Shown here piece after piece: positions 49,017 to 57,881 of a DNA stretch of 64,000 bases. The notes beneath the pieces are model-generated. The model worked only from the letters and a program-made list of their open reading frames with translations, did no database searches and was not told the DNA's origin. Location of the stretch: the NCBI RefSeq assembly GCF_036250695.1, contig NZ_CP109427.1, positions 1,798,001 through 1,862,000 of the forward strand, given 5' to 3'. A program made the translations under genes and the position numbers. How positions within the stretch are numbered: the stretch's first letter is position 1; each line of letters opens with the position of its first letter. This stretch comes from Streptomyces sp. NBC_01497 (GTDB lineage Bacteria > Actinomycetota > Actinomycetes > Streptomycetales > Streptomycetaceae).

Positions 49017-49919
49017 TCAGTGGGTGGTACGGGGACGGGCGGGGGCGGGCGGCCGGGTCACTTCGCGCGGCGTGACGGCGTGGGCGAGCAGGGTCAGGGC
49101 CGCCGCGGAGGGGGAACCGGGGGAGGCCGTGGCCACCACCAGGGCCGGACTGTCGCCCCCCGGGCTCTGCAGCGTCTGCTGGGTGAGTGTCAGTGTCCCC
49201 ACGAGGGGGTGACGCATCTCGTAGTCGGCGGTGTCGCAGGCCATGATCCGGTGGTCGGCCCACATCGTCGCGAACTCCGGGCTGCGCATGGTCAGTTCAC
49301 CGATCAGCCCGGCCAGCCGAGGATCGTCGGGGTACCGGCCGGCGGTCAGCCGCAGGTTGCCCACCACGGCCCTGGCCTTCGCGGGCCAGTCGGCGTAGAG
49401 GTCGCGGGTGTGGGCGTCGAGGAACACCAGTCTGGCCATGTTGGGCCGGCTGCCCGGGTCGTCGGGATCACGGGGATCGAGGTGTCCCGCGAACAGGGCG
49501 TGCCCCTGACGGTTCCAGGCCAGGACATCGCTGCGGCGGCCCATGACGATGACGGGGGTGCCGTCCATCGCCGCCAGCAGGGCGCTGATCGCCGGGGTGA
49601 CGCGTTCGGTCCGCGTCCGGCCCGCGGGCGTCCTCCGTCGCGGTGCACGCGCCAGGGCGTGCAGATGGGCACGCTCGGACTCGTCCAGTCGCAGGGCGCC
49701 GGCTATGGCGTCGAGTACCTCGGGGGAGGCGTTGTGCGCCTGGCCCTGCTCCAGGCGGGTGTAGTAGGGCGCGCTGATGCCCGCGAGTATCGCGAGCTCC
49801 TCGCGCCGCAGCCCCGGCACGCGGCGCCGCTCACCGTACGTCCGCAACCCGACGTCCTCGGGCAGCAGCCGACTGCGGCGTGCCTGGAGGAAGTCGGCGA
49901 GTTGCCCCTGCTTGTTCAT
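49017..49919 (-). CDS. XRE regulator with MmyB-like ligand domain
   Basis: 300 residues from ATG 49919. N-terminal helix-turn-helix (LADFLQARRSRLLPEDVGL; VPGLRREELAILAGISAPYYTRLEQG) and the C-terminal MmyB-like domain (VLAWNRQGHALF; NMARLVFLDAHTRDLYADW; HPLVGTLTLTQQTL), which in relatives binds a fatty-acid-like ligand. Paired here with the SMP-30-like gene, on the same strand with 183 bp between. Confidence 0.88.
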   Translation of the reverse strand: MNKQGQLADFLQARRSRLLPEDVGLRTYGERRRVPGLRREELAILAGISAPYYTRLEQGQAHNASPEVLDAIAGALRLDESERAHLHALARAPRRRTPAGRTRTERVTPAISALLAAMDGTPVIVMGRRSDVLAWNRQGHALFAGHLDPRDPDDPGSRPNMARLVFLDAHTRDLYADWPAKARAVVGNLRLTAGRYPDDPRLAGLIGELTMRSPEFATMWADHRIMACDTADYEMRHPLVGTLTLTQQTLQSPGGDSPALVVATASPGSPSAAALTLLAHAVTPREVTRPPAPARPRTTH

Positions 49920-50396
49920 GCAACCGAGTATGCGCATCCTGGGCGGTCCGTACCTCACCCTGCTGGGGTACGGCTCCGCGGGACCGGCCCACCCGGCCCC
50001 GGCCCCCTTCTCCCTCCCCGGCCCGGGCCCCGGGAACGAGCCGGTGGCCCCTTCCTCTTCCTCTTCCCCTTCGCGCCATCGCCCCTCTCACGTCCGCCGG
50101 AGGATGCCGCAGGCGAGCGCGACGAGTGCCGCGCCCCGGTGATGGCGATCAGGCGCTCGAACAGGCCACCCGAAACGACCTGTTGGGCCAGCCCGCCCCG
50201 CCACGGTGAGGCCGAGATTCAGCATCGCCCTCCAGCGCGCCGGCCATGCCGATGTCTGCCGGCCGGGCGTTCGCCGGCAAACGGCCGCCAGGACAAGTCT
50301 CCGACAGTCGCGAAATTGGTGCGGCCGACGCGCTCAACGCCGATACCCTCACGGGTCGTTGTCCGCCGCGACCCCGAAGTGCCGCCCCGTTCACGC
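49920..50396. other. Intergenic region, no gene
   Basis: About 480 bp between the XRE regulator and the end of the GNAT-AAA gene. It contains a TGCCGGCCGGGCGTTCGCCGGCA-like inverted repeat near 50259-50281 (a plausible terminator for the GNAT-AAA gene) and nothing coding that I can support. Confidence 0.4.
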
Positions 50397-51677
50397 TCAT
50401 CGGCGCTCGTAGCGCTCGATGTCCTCCCTGAACTCGGTCAGGGCCTGATCGGTGAGCGTGGGCCGGGTGTCGGCGACGGCGACGAGGTAGTCCTCCGTGG
50501 TCGCCGGGGCGCCCTGCCGGTCGACGACCTCGCGTTCGAACGCGGCGTGGGAGCCCTTGCGGGCGGCGGACTCGATGTCGGCCGGTGTGAACATCTCGCT
50601 CGCCTCCACGAGCCGGCCCAGCGCGACGCCGTCGGCGGTGGGTCCGAGGTAGCGCCGCCAGATCGCCGCACGCGCGGCCGGGTCGGGCGGTCCGACCGGG
50701 ATGACGTAGTCGAACCGACCGGGACGCAGGAACGCCGGGTCGAGGGAGCGTACGGAGTTGGTGGCGCAGATCAGCAGGCGCCCGTCGTGGTCGCGGAAGC
50801 CGGGGATCAGCTTCAGCAGTTCGTTGGTGACCCCGTGCCCGGGGTCGACGGCCCTGCCGGAGCGTTTGCCCGCGATCTCCTCGACCTCGTCGATGAACAG
50901 CAGGATGGTCTGCAGCTCGGCCAGGTCGACGAAGGTGTCGCGGAGCGACGTGGCCAGGCCGCCCGGGGCGTCGGCGGCCAGCCGCGACGGGAAGAGTTCC
51001 ACGAAGGGCCATTCCAGCCGGGAGGCGACGGCCTTGGCGAAGCTGGTCTTGCCGGTGCCCGGAGGGCCGAAGAGGATGACCGACTTCGGCGGCCTGACAC
51101 CGTACCGGTCGGCCAGTTCGGGTTCGGCCAGGGGCAGCACGACCCGCCGCTCGATGGCCTGCTTCTCGCGTGTCATGCCGGCGAGCGCCTCCCACAGTCC
51201 CTGCGGAAGCACCCGGCCGCCGAGCTCGGCGAGCAGACCCGCGTCGCTCGCGCCGAGATGCTCGACCTTCTCGTGGAGGATCAGCCCGGAGCGTGCGCTG
51301 TAGCCGGAGTTCTCCAGCGCCGCGGCGCCGGTCGCTCCCGGAGCCAGCAGCGCGCTGATCCGGCGCACCCCGCGCACGCGCAGACGGCGCTCCAGTTCGG
51401 CGATCAGCGCACTGCCGATGCCGCGCTGCCGCCAGGCCCCGTCGAGCGCCACCAGCGTGACCCAGGCCCGGTCGCCCTGCTCCTGGGCCACGGCCATACC
51501 GACGACGGCGTCGCCCACCACCGCGACCACGGCCGGAGCCCCGGCCCGCGCCGCGGCCATCACCTCGGACACGGGGAACACGGGGAGCGAGTCGTCCGCC
51601 CGCCGGTCCTTGTCCCATATCTGGATGGCGCCGTCGAGGTCGTCGTCACGGAAGTCCCGCAGTCTCCAGGTCGGCAT
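50397..51677 (-). CDS. GNAT acetyltransferase-AAA+ ATPase fusion
   Basis: 426 residues from ATG 51677. Residues about 1-145 form a GNAT domain (VALDGAWRQRGIGSALIAELERRL is the acetyl-CoA loop). Residues about 165-420 are a classic AAA+ ATPase of the FtsH/Cdc48-like type: Walker A GPPGTGKTSFAKA, Walker B ILLFIDEVEEI, sensor/arginine-finger segment SLDPAFLRPGRFD. The fusion suggests ATP-driven remodelling linked to acetylation of a protein or small molecule. No substrate partner is adjacent. Confidence 0.85.
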   Translation of the reverse strand: MPTWRLRDFRDDDLDGAIQIWDKDRRADDSLPVFPVSEVMAAARAGAPAVVAVVGDAVVGMAVAQEQGDRAWVTLVALDGAWRQRGIGSALIAELERRLRVRGVRRISALLAPGATGAAALENSGYSARSGLILHEKVEHLGASDAGLLAELGGRVLPQGLWEALAGMTREKQAIERRVVLPLAEPELADRYGVRPPKSVILFGPPGTGKTSFAKAVASRLEWPFVELFPSRLAADAPGGLATSLRDTFVDLAELQTILLFIDEVEEIAGKRSGRAVDPGHGVTNELLKLIPGFRDHDGRLLICATNSVRSLDPAFLRPGRFDYVIPVGPPDPAARAAIWRRYLGPTADGVALGRLVEASEMFTPADIESAARKGSHAAFEREVVDRQGAPATTEDYLVAVADTRPTLTDQALTEFREDIERYERR

Positions 51678-51793
51678 CGCAGCCCCCTCGCGCGCAGGTC
51701 ACACCTGACCCGGACCATTCTCCGCGCGGATCGGACACCCGTCGAACGCGCCACGGACCGCCGCCGCGCCGGTGCGGCGCCGCGCTCGGGCCC

Positions 51794-52813
51794 TCACCCC
51801 GTGCGCTCACCGGCGGGGCGGCGACGCAGGCCCGCGTCCTGGAGCGCCGGGGGCACGTAGGCCTGGTCGAGCACCCCGACGTCGGTACCGGGCGGGACGA
51901 TCTCGTCGATCCGGTCGAGGATCTCGTCGGTGAGGGTGATGTCGACACCCGCGAGCAGGTCGTCGAGGTGGCTCATCGTGCGGGGCCCCACGATCGCGCT
52001 GGTCACGCCGGGGTGGGCGGTCGCGAAGGCCATCGCGAGGTGGGTCATCGGCAGGCCTGCCTCCTCGGCGAGCGGAACGAGCCGTTCGACGGTGTCGAGC
52101 CGGTGCTCGTCGCTCAGGTGCCGGATGAGGCCGGCGCGGCGCAGGTCGCTCTCCTGCCCTCTGCGGACCCGGCCGGTGAGGAGCCCCTGGCCGAGGGGGC
52201 CCCAGACCAGGGTGCCCATCCCGTAGCGTTGCGCGACCGGCAGCACCTCGCGTTCGATGCCTCGGTTGAGCAGCGAGTAGGGCGGCTGCTCGGTGCGGAA
52301 GCGTTCAAGACCGCGCCGTTCCGCGACCCACTGGGCTTCGACGATGTCGGAGGCGGGCAGCGCGGAGGTACCGATCGCGCGGGCCTTGCCGCCGCGGATC
52401 AGGTCCGAGAGCGCGGAGAGCGTCTCCTCGATGTCCGTGGTGGGATCCGGCCGGTGGATCTGGAGGAGGTCGACGTGGTCGGTCCCCAGGCGGCGCAACG
52501 AGTTCTCGACCGCGGTCATGATCCAGCGCCGCGAGGCGCCCTGCTGGTTGGGATCCTCGCCCGTCGGCCGGCCCACCTTGGTCGCGAGGACCACACCGTC
52601 ACGACGCCCCTTGAGCGCCTTGCCCACGATTTCCTCGGAGTCGCCGTAGGCGTCGGCGGTGTCGATGAGGTTGATCCCCGCGTCCAGCGCCTTGTGGATG
52701 ATGCGGACCGAGTCCTCGTGGTCGGGGTTTCCGATGGATGTGGCGAACATCAATGCGCCGAGGGCGTACGGGCTGACCTTGATGCCGGTCCGGCCGAGGG
52801 TGCGGTACCGCAT
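51794..52813 (-). CDS. Aldo/keto reductase
   Basis: 339 residues from ATG 52813 (GGCAGGAA upstream). (beta/alpha)8 AKR fold: LGRTGIKVSPYALGALMFA, the catalytic Asp/Tyr region NLIDTADAYGDSEEIVG, Lys in VLATKVGR, LLQIHRPDP, and NADPH-binding SAIVGPRTMSHLDDLL. Reduces aldehydes or ketones with NADPH. Divergent from an XRE/MmyB-type regulator, which probably controls it. Confidence 0.9.
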   Translation of the reverse strand: MRYRTLGRTGIKVSPYALGALMFATSIGNPDHEDSVRIIHKALDAGINLIDTADAYGDSEEIVGKALKGRRDGVVLATKVGRPTGEDPNQQGASRRWIMTAVENSLRRLGTDHVDLLQIHRPDPTTDIEETLSALSDLIRGGKARAIGTSALPASDIVEAQWVAERRGLERFRTEQPPYSLLNRGIEREVLPVAQRYGMGTLVWGPLGQGLLTGRVRRGQESDLRRAGLIRHLSDEHRLDTVERLVPLAEEAGLPMTHLAMAFATAHPGVTSAIVGPRTMSHLDDLLAGVDITLTDEILDRIDEIVPPGTDVGVLDQAYVPPALQDAGLRRRPAGERTG

Positions 52814-52967
52814 GGCGTTCCTGCCTTTCTTCGTGGGTCGAAGCGGGTCGTGCGCAGGGCTCGGGACGTTCAGGCTTCCCGGGCGCGGCTGTCGGGCCGT
52901 CGCGGCACGCGTGGCATACGGGATGTCTCCCGCTCGCCGTCCGCTCCGGGCGCGGTCACGGTCCGGG

Positions 52968-53046
52968 CGCACGGTCCGGCCGCCCGGTCCGGGTCAGCGG
53001 TCCGGCCGTACGGTCCGGCCGTACGGTCCGGGTCAGCGGTCCAGCG
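52968..53046. repeat. CGGTCCGG repeat array in the divergent promoter region
   Basis: At least five exact CGGTCCGG copies (mostly CGGTCCGGCCGTA and CGGTCCGGGTCAG variants) plus near copies in 80 bp, in the 394-bp gap between the aldo/keto reductase and its divergent regulator. The spacing of roughly 13 bp and the position suggest either regulator sites or a slippage-prone tract. Confidence 0.6.
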
Positions 53047-53207
53047 GTCCCGTCGCGCCTGGTGGTGCAGGCCCGTCGGTGCTGCCGACCCGGCGGTCGG
53101 CCCGACGGATCCAGCGTGCCGCGGGCCGGGCCCGGGCGGGAGAGACGTCGTTATCCGGGGACCGGCGCTCCCTGGCTGCGGCGGGCGTCGCACGGCATGG
53201 TGGAGGG

Positions 53208-54050
53208 GTGGACAGATCCGAGCTGGCCGACTTCCTGCGCCGCTGCCGCACCCGCCTCGCCCCCGCCACCGTGGGGCTGCCGCGCGGCGCGCGGCGCCGT
53301 ACTCCGGGGCTGCGGCGCGAAGAGGTGGCGCAGCTGGCGGGCATGTCCACCGACCACTACACGCGGCTGGAGCAGGCCAGGGGCTCGCACCCGTCCCGGC
53401 AGATGCTCGCCGCCATGGCGCGGGCGCTGCGGCTGAGCGGCGACGAGCGGGACCACCTCTTCCATCTGGCGGGCGAGGCGCCGCCGCAGGACCGGCCTTC
53501 CACGGAGCACGTACGGCCCGGCCTCCTGCTCGTACTGGACCGGCTGACCGACACGCCCGCCCAGGTCGTGAGCGTGCGGGGCGACATCCTCGCGCAGAAT
53601 GCGATGGCCAGGGCACTGTCCGGCGACGCGTCGGCCCGGCCCGAGGCCGACCGCAACATCATCTGGCGTTACTTCACCGACCCGGCCGCCCGGGAGCTCT
53701 TTCCCGCCGAGGACCGCGACCACGGCGCCCGCGCCGCCGTCGCGCATCTGCGCGCCGTGCTCGCGAGCCGCCCGGACGACGTACGGCTGGCCCGGCTCGT
53801 CCGCGGGCTCCGCGCCGGGAGCGGTGAGTTCGCGGCACTGTGGGAGGCGCACCACGTCGCGGTGCGCCGCGCCGACGTCAAGCGCTTCCAGCACCCGGTC
53901 GTGGGTCTCCTGGAGCTGGACTGCGAGGCGCTGCTGAGCCCCGAGCACGATCAGCGCCTGATCGTGTACACCGCCCGGCCCGGAAGCGAGTCCCACGAAC
54001 GGCTGGCGCTGCTGCGCGTGGTGGGCCTGCAGGACCTGACCCTCGGCTGA
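53208..54050 (+). CDS. XRE regulator with MmyB-like ligand domain
   Basis: 280 residues from GTG 53208; GGAGG lies very close, so the start is uncertain. Helix-turn-helix LRREEVAQLAGMSTDHYTRLEQARG (about 35-60) and the MmyB-like domain (GDILAQNAMARAL; RNIIWRYFTDPAARELFP; HPVVGLLELDCEALL; QRLIVYTARPGSES). Paralogue of the regulator at 49017-49919. Typically represses the adjacent oxidoreductase gene. Confidence 0.87.
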   Translation: MDRSELADFLRRCRTRLAPATVGLPRGARRRTPGLRREEVAQLAGMSTDHYTRLEQARGSHPSRQMLAAMARALRLSGDERDHLFHLAGEAPPQDRPSTEHVRPGLLLVLDRLTDTPAQVVSVRGDILAQNAMARALSGDASARPEADRNIIWRYFTDPAARELFPAEDRDHGARAAVAHLRAVLASRPDDVRLARLVRGLRAGSGEFAALWEAHHVAVRRADVKRFQHPVVGLLELDCEALLSPEHDQRLIVYTARPGSESHERLALLRVVGLQDLTLG

Positions 54051-54429
54051 CCGGGTACGCGGGGTGCGCCGGGAACGCCGGGTACGCCGGGTGCGCCGCC
54101 GTTCGTGGCACCGTCCCTTCGGTGACCGCGGTCGGCCGTGGAGCCGGTCGGTCACCGCACGGCGCGCCCGGTGGCCGCCCGACGCCGGGCGGTCCGGGTC
54201 CGGGGACGCGGCAGCCACGAACAGGCCGCGGCGGGGCCACGGCCCCCGGGCGGTCCGCTCCCCTGCTCGCGGGGGGAGTCCTTACGTGGGAAAACCGGGT
54301 GACCGGGGTAAACGGTGTCAGAGCACCACGGTGAAGGGTGCCGGAACACCACGCCGGACGACCGGGCCGGCCCGGCTCCGCCGGCCGCCGCGGCACCCTG
54401 CGACACCGGACGACGAGAAGGGATCCCTC
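54051..54429. other. Intergenic region with short repeats
   Basis: About 380 bp. It starts with tandem CGCCGGGTA/CGCCGGGAA units (54053-54105) straight after the regulator stop. No gene supported. Confidence 0.4.
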
Positions 54430-55092
54430 ATGCCCCGCGCCGCACTGTTCGACGTCGATGGGACGTTGATCGACAGCAACCACCTGCACGTCGTCACCTG
54501 GTGGGAAGCGCTCCGCCAGGGCGGCCACTCGGTGCGGATGGCCGACATCCACCGGGCCATCGGGCTCGGCTCCGAGGATCTGCTGGCGCACCTGCTGGGC
54601 GACGACCGGGACAGCGCCCAGGACACCACCGTCAGCGCGGCGCACAAGACGCTGTACGCGACCTACTTCGAGCGCCTCCACGCTTTCGACGGCGCCGCCG
54701 ACCTGCTGCGGACGCTGGCGGAACGGGAGTGGCGGGTGGTGCTCGCCACCTCGGCGGGCGGCGAGGAACTGTCGGCGATGCGCCGGGCCCTCGACGCCGA
54801 CGACGCCCTCACGGCCGAGGCGCGCGCGGACCAGGTGGACGCGGGCAAACCGGCGCCGGACCCGGTCGAGGAGGCCCTCCGGCAGGCGGGCGCCGACGCG
54901 AAGGACGCGGTCTTCGTCGGTGACTCCGTGTGGGACATGGAGGCAGCGTCGAGGGCGGGCGTACGAGCCGTCGCGGTCCTGTCCGGCGGAGTCCCCCGCG
55001 CCGCGCTGGAGGCGGCGGGGGCGGGAGCGGTGTACAGCAGCGTGGCGGAACTTCTCTCCGACCTGGACACCGGCCCTTTCAGCGCGGTGTGA
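54430..55092 (+). CDS. HAD-family phosphatase
   Basis: 220 residues from ATG 54430 (AGAAGGGA upstream). HAD motifs: DVDGTLIDSN (nucleophile Asp), ATSAGG, lysine in DAGKPAPDP and VGDSVWDMEAA. Phosphoglycolate phosphatase/beta-phosphoglucomutase-like subgroup, general sugar-phosphate phosphatase. C-nucleoside pathways need a 5'-phosphatase and none is in half B, but this gene is 13 kb away, so the link is only a possibility. Confidence 0.88.
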   Translation: MPRAALFDVDGTLIDSNHLHVVTWWEALRQGGHSVRMADIHRAIGLGSEDLLAHLLGDDRDSAQDTTVSAAHKTLYATYFERLHAFDGAADLLRTLAEREWRVVLATSAGGEELSAMRRALDADDALTAEARADQVDAGKPAPDPVEEALRQAGADAKDAVFVGDSVWDMEAASRAGVRAVAVLSGGVPRAALEAAGAGAVYSSVAELLSDLDTGPFSAV

Positions 55093-55160
55093 GGCCCGGC
55101 CCTTTCAGCGCGGCGTGAGGCCCGGCTCCTTCGGCGCGGTGTGAGGCCCGGCTCCTTCGA
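55076..55160 (+). repeat. 26-bp tandem repeat across a stop codon
   Basis: Units like CTTTCAGCGCGGTGTGAGGC repeat with a 26-bp period at 55076, 55102 and 55128, with a partial fourth. The first copy contains the last codons and stop of the HAD gene. Because 26 is not a multiple of three, gain or loss of a unit would not change the protein, since the stop is in unit 1. Confidence 0.65.
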
Positions 55161-55458
55161 ACGCAGCGAACCGAGGGCACCGGCGGAGGGGGGCCCCGGG
55201 CCGTTTTGACGCGGTCACGTGCCTACGCGGTGGCGTATCGGCGGGGCGCGTACGGGCAGACAGTCACCTACCGGCGCGGCGGCACACCGGGCCGCGCGTA
55301 CGCGCGTCCGCGCCCCCGGGTGGCGAACGGGACACGCCGAGGCCGCGGTTCAGGGCGGAACCGCCGGTGAACGCGACACCGCCTCGCCCCGCCCGCCCCT
55401 GACGGGCGTCCGGGGGAAGCGGGCCGCCACGAGGACGAGGGCAGGACCGGGGGGCGCC

Positions 55459-55818
55459 TCAGCCGTCAGCGGCCCGTGCCACGTCGGACCGTACGCTCAG
55501 CACCTGGTCGGCGCCGGTGATCCGGAGCAGACGGAGCAAGGACGCGGAGGGGGCGGCGATCCGCAGATCCGTCCCCTGGGCGGTGTTCAGCAGCAGGTTG
55601 AGGGCGCTGGAGTCAGCGAACGTGATGCCGCTCGCGTCCAGGATCGTCACGGGATGCTCCGCGACCGCCGCCTCCAGCGCGTCTCTCAAGGGCGCGAGGG
55701 TGTCGAGATCGAGGTCACCGCGGACTCCGATCACCCAAGCCCCCGGCACGGCGTACTGCTCGCCCAGCACCTGCGTGACCGCGGCCGGGCGTTCGTCTTT
55801 GTCAGGGGTGATGGACAC
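55459..55818 (-). CDS. STAS-domain anti-sigma factor antagonist
   Basis: 119 residues from GTG 55818. STAS features: VIGVRGDLDLDTLAPLRDALEAA and the phospho-Ser region ILDASGITFADSSALNLLL. Resembles SpoIIAA/BldG-type proteins, which bind an anti-sigma factor to free a sigma factor. No partner adjacent. Confidence 0.82.
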   Translation of the reverse strand: MSITPDKDERPAAVTQVLGEQYAVPGAWVIGVRGDLDLDTLAPLRDALEAAVAEHPVTILDASGITFADSSALNLLLNTAQGTDLRIAAPSASLLRLLRITGADQVLSVRSDVARAADG

Positions 55819-56279
55819 AGTGGAGAGCCTATCTCCGTGGGGGTCGTGACGTCAGCCGCCGGTGGCCATCGGCGACCGGAACGGCGAAGACGGCACTGTG
55901 CGGGCAGGAAAGGGCGGGCACCCGGGGGAAGTTCAGGTGCCCATGGGCGTTTCAGGTGTCGACGAGGAAGCCGGTACCCCGGAGTCCGACGAACCGACAG
56001 GCCCGGCGTTCCGGGCTCGGCGCGACAGGAAGCCCGGTGTTCCGGGTCCGACGAAGCGGGAGGGGCGAGGGCGGTGAAGCGGACCGGGACCCCCGGCGCA
56101 CCACGAAGACCCGGCACCCCGGATGGAGAGGGCGGATCTCCGCGAGAACGGCAGCGGGCCCGGTCCCGCTTCCCGCCCTCCTCCGCGGCTCCGCGGCACT
56201 CCTCCGCCGCCGCGACGACCCACGCCGACGGGGCCGGGGGCGACATCGTCGCACTCCGGCCCGTCGGGGGTCGTCCTGC
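55819..56279. other. Intergenic region, no supported gene
   Basis: About 460 bp of very high GC with recurring CCCGGCGTTCCGGG-like units near 56005-56050. All six frames stay open for long stretches, but none has a good start and codon pattern. Confidence 0.35.
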
Positions 56280-56450
56280 CTACCAGCGGTACCAACGGCC
56301 CCGCTTTCCACCGGAAGCGGCGGGCCGGATCACGAAGCCGAGCACCCACACCACCAAAACGATGATCGCGATCCACCACAACGCCTGAACAGCGAAACCG
56401 GCACCGCCAAGTATGAGCACGAGCAGAAGAACGAGAAGCAGGGGAACCAT
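56280..56450 (-). CDS. Small hydrophobic membrane protein
   Basis: 56 residues from ATG 56450 with GGAGG 9 nt upstream. Two transmembrane segments (VPLLLVLLLVLILGGAGF and LWWIAIIVLVVWVLGFVI), then a short basic tail GGKRGRWYRW. Matches the small 'hydrophobic protein' family widespread in Streptomyces; function unknown. Confidence 0.82.
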   Translation of the reverse strand: MVPLLLVLLLVLILGGAGFAVQALWWIAIIVLVVWVLGFVIRPAASGGKRGRWYRW

Positions 56451-56925
56451 AGTTATCAACCTCCGACGAGCCGTGTGCCCCCACCCCGGCCCCCCACACT
56501 CCGCGTGACCACCTTGATGAACACGTATCTCACACGGGATACGGGAGATGGCCACGCCCACAGCCGGGTGAACATATCGGGGATGGCGAGTGACGAAGGG
56601 CCGTCCTCCCCGCGGGGCCGCCCGCGCACCGGCCACCGACACGGACGCCGCGACCCGTAGGCGGAGCACCGCGCGTTCGTGGACGGCATGGCGGGCGGGG
56701 AGGGCCTGCACGGAGGGAGCGGAGCGCGTGGTTCGGGAGTGCGGTGCCGAACCCGCACACGGCTCCGGCCCAGGGCGCGCCCGCGTAGGGTGCGAGCCGC
56801 CCGGCGTCCTGGCCTCCGGCCCCGGAGTCACTGAACGTACCGGCCGACGACGGGCCCTCGGCTCGGCCTCGTGCCTGCGCCTGCGCGTTATGGCACCTGA
56901 CGTCGGGTTCGGACTCGGAGGCCGC
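56451..56925. other. Intergenic region, no supported gene
   Basis: About 475 bp between the small hydrophobic protein and the next minus-strand gene. It should contain the hydrophobic protein's promoter; nothing else identified. Confidence 0.35.
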
Positions 56926-57294
56926 TCAGCCCTGGCGCCCCTCCCGTTCGCGCGCGACCCGCAAGGCGTCGACCATGTCGCGCAGGTCCCCCGTCACGGC
57001 GTCGGTGTACGCCTCCGGTGTAGCCGCCGCGCCCGAGGGCAGGGGGCGCACGTAGTCGCGGACGACCATGAGCATCGCCGCCATGTGGTCGGTGTCGTTC
57101 CTCGCCAGGCGGCCCGCGCGCGCGTTCCCGTCCAGGTAGGCCGCGAGGTTGATGATCGCGTCGAGCGCGTCCTGCTCGGCGACCACATGGCGCGGGCCGC
57201 CCGCGGCGGGCACTCTCTGGTGCCCGTATTCGGCGAGCAACCCCTGCATCACCTGGTACAGACGGCTACCTGCCGTCGACTCCTCATTCTGCAT
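56926..57294 (-). CDS. Unrecognised helical protein
   Basis: 122 residues from ATG 57294. Mostly helical (SRLYQVMQGLLAEYG; EQDALDAIINLAAYLDGNARAGRL; DTDHMAAMLMVVRDYVRPL; VTGDLRDMVDALRVAREREG). No family recognised; codon use and composition look genuine for Streptomyces. Likely a cytoplasmic small regulatory or structural protein. Confidence 0.6.
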   Translation of the reverse strand: MQNEESTAGSRLYQVMQGLLAEYGHQRVPAAGGPRHVVAEQDALDAIINLAAYLDGNARAGRLARNDTDHMAAMLMVVRDYVRPLPSGAAATPEAYTDAVTGDLRDMVDALRVAREREGRQG

Positions 57295-57588
57295 GAACCA
57301 ACCCTAAAGGGACGGGCACCGGGAGTGGTGCCGCCACACGGCGGCCCGGCCTCCCCGGGCCGCGCCCAGCACACCGACCGACCGCGCGGGAGATCGCCCG
57401 GCCCCGGGAAGGCGGACTCCCGCCGATGGCGGTACGACGCCTCGCGAGCGCAGCGGCGGAGCCGCCGAACGGGCCCCGGCCACCCACCGGCCCCTCGACG
57501 AGAACGGGAGCCCACGCCTGCGCGACCGCCGTCGCACCACCACGCCCGGCACCACGTCGCGGCGGCCACCCCATCGCCCCGGATTCAC

Positions 57589-57618
57589 GGCACCGGCACC
57601 GGCACCGGCACCGGCACC
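57589..57618 (+). repeat. Five copies of GGCACC
   Basis: Exact hexanucleotide repeat in the 57295-57881 intergenic region, which otherwise has no gene. Likely slippage-prone. Confidence 0.7.
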
Positions 57619-57775
57619 GGGATGATGACTCCCGCCTCCGTCGATACCTGACGTTGTGTCACTTCTGCGGCGGCCCCGAGTGCCCCGCACGCCCCGCCAC
57701 CACCACACCGGCGCCCTGCCATCCCCCCTCCGCTTACGCGAGCGGGGACGAAACGAGCGCGTAACACAAGGGGTG

Positions 57776-57829
57776 TTGACAGGCCGTCCGCGCCATCGGC
57801 TAATTGATCAGCCGCACCGGATGGTGCGG
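57776..57829 (+). promoter_or_regulatory. Possible promoter and operator of the sedolisin gene
   Basis: TTGACA (57776-57781) with TAATTG (57801-57806) at a 19-bp spacing, followed by an inverted repeat CCGCACC-GGAT-GGTGCGG (57812-57829), 53 bp before the start codon. The spacing is a little long, so the -10 box is tentative; the hairpin may be an operator. Confidence 0.45.
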
Positions 57830-57881
57830 ATCCGTTTGGTACCGGCCCTGCCAAGGGCCGCCCGGTCATGATGGGTGAATC

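Noticed and set aside
48210..51860. 1216-codon plus-strand frame
   Set aside because: Runs antisense through three real minus-strand genes and is composed of Gly/Arg/Gln-rich shadow sequence.
54430..55092. HAD phosphatase as part of the C-nucleoside pathway
   Set aside because: It is 13 kb beyond the cluster's terminator with unrelated genes between; a link is possible but unsupported.
57589..57618. GGCACC repeats as a CRISPR-like or functional array
   Set aside because: Simple hexamer slippage tract with no spacers.
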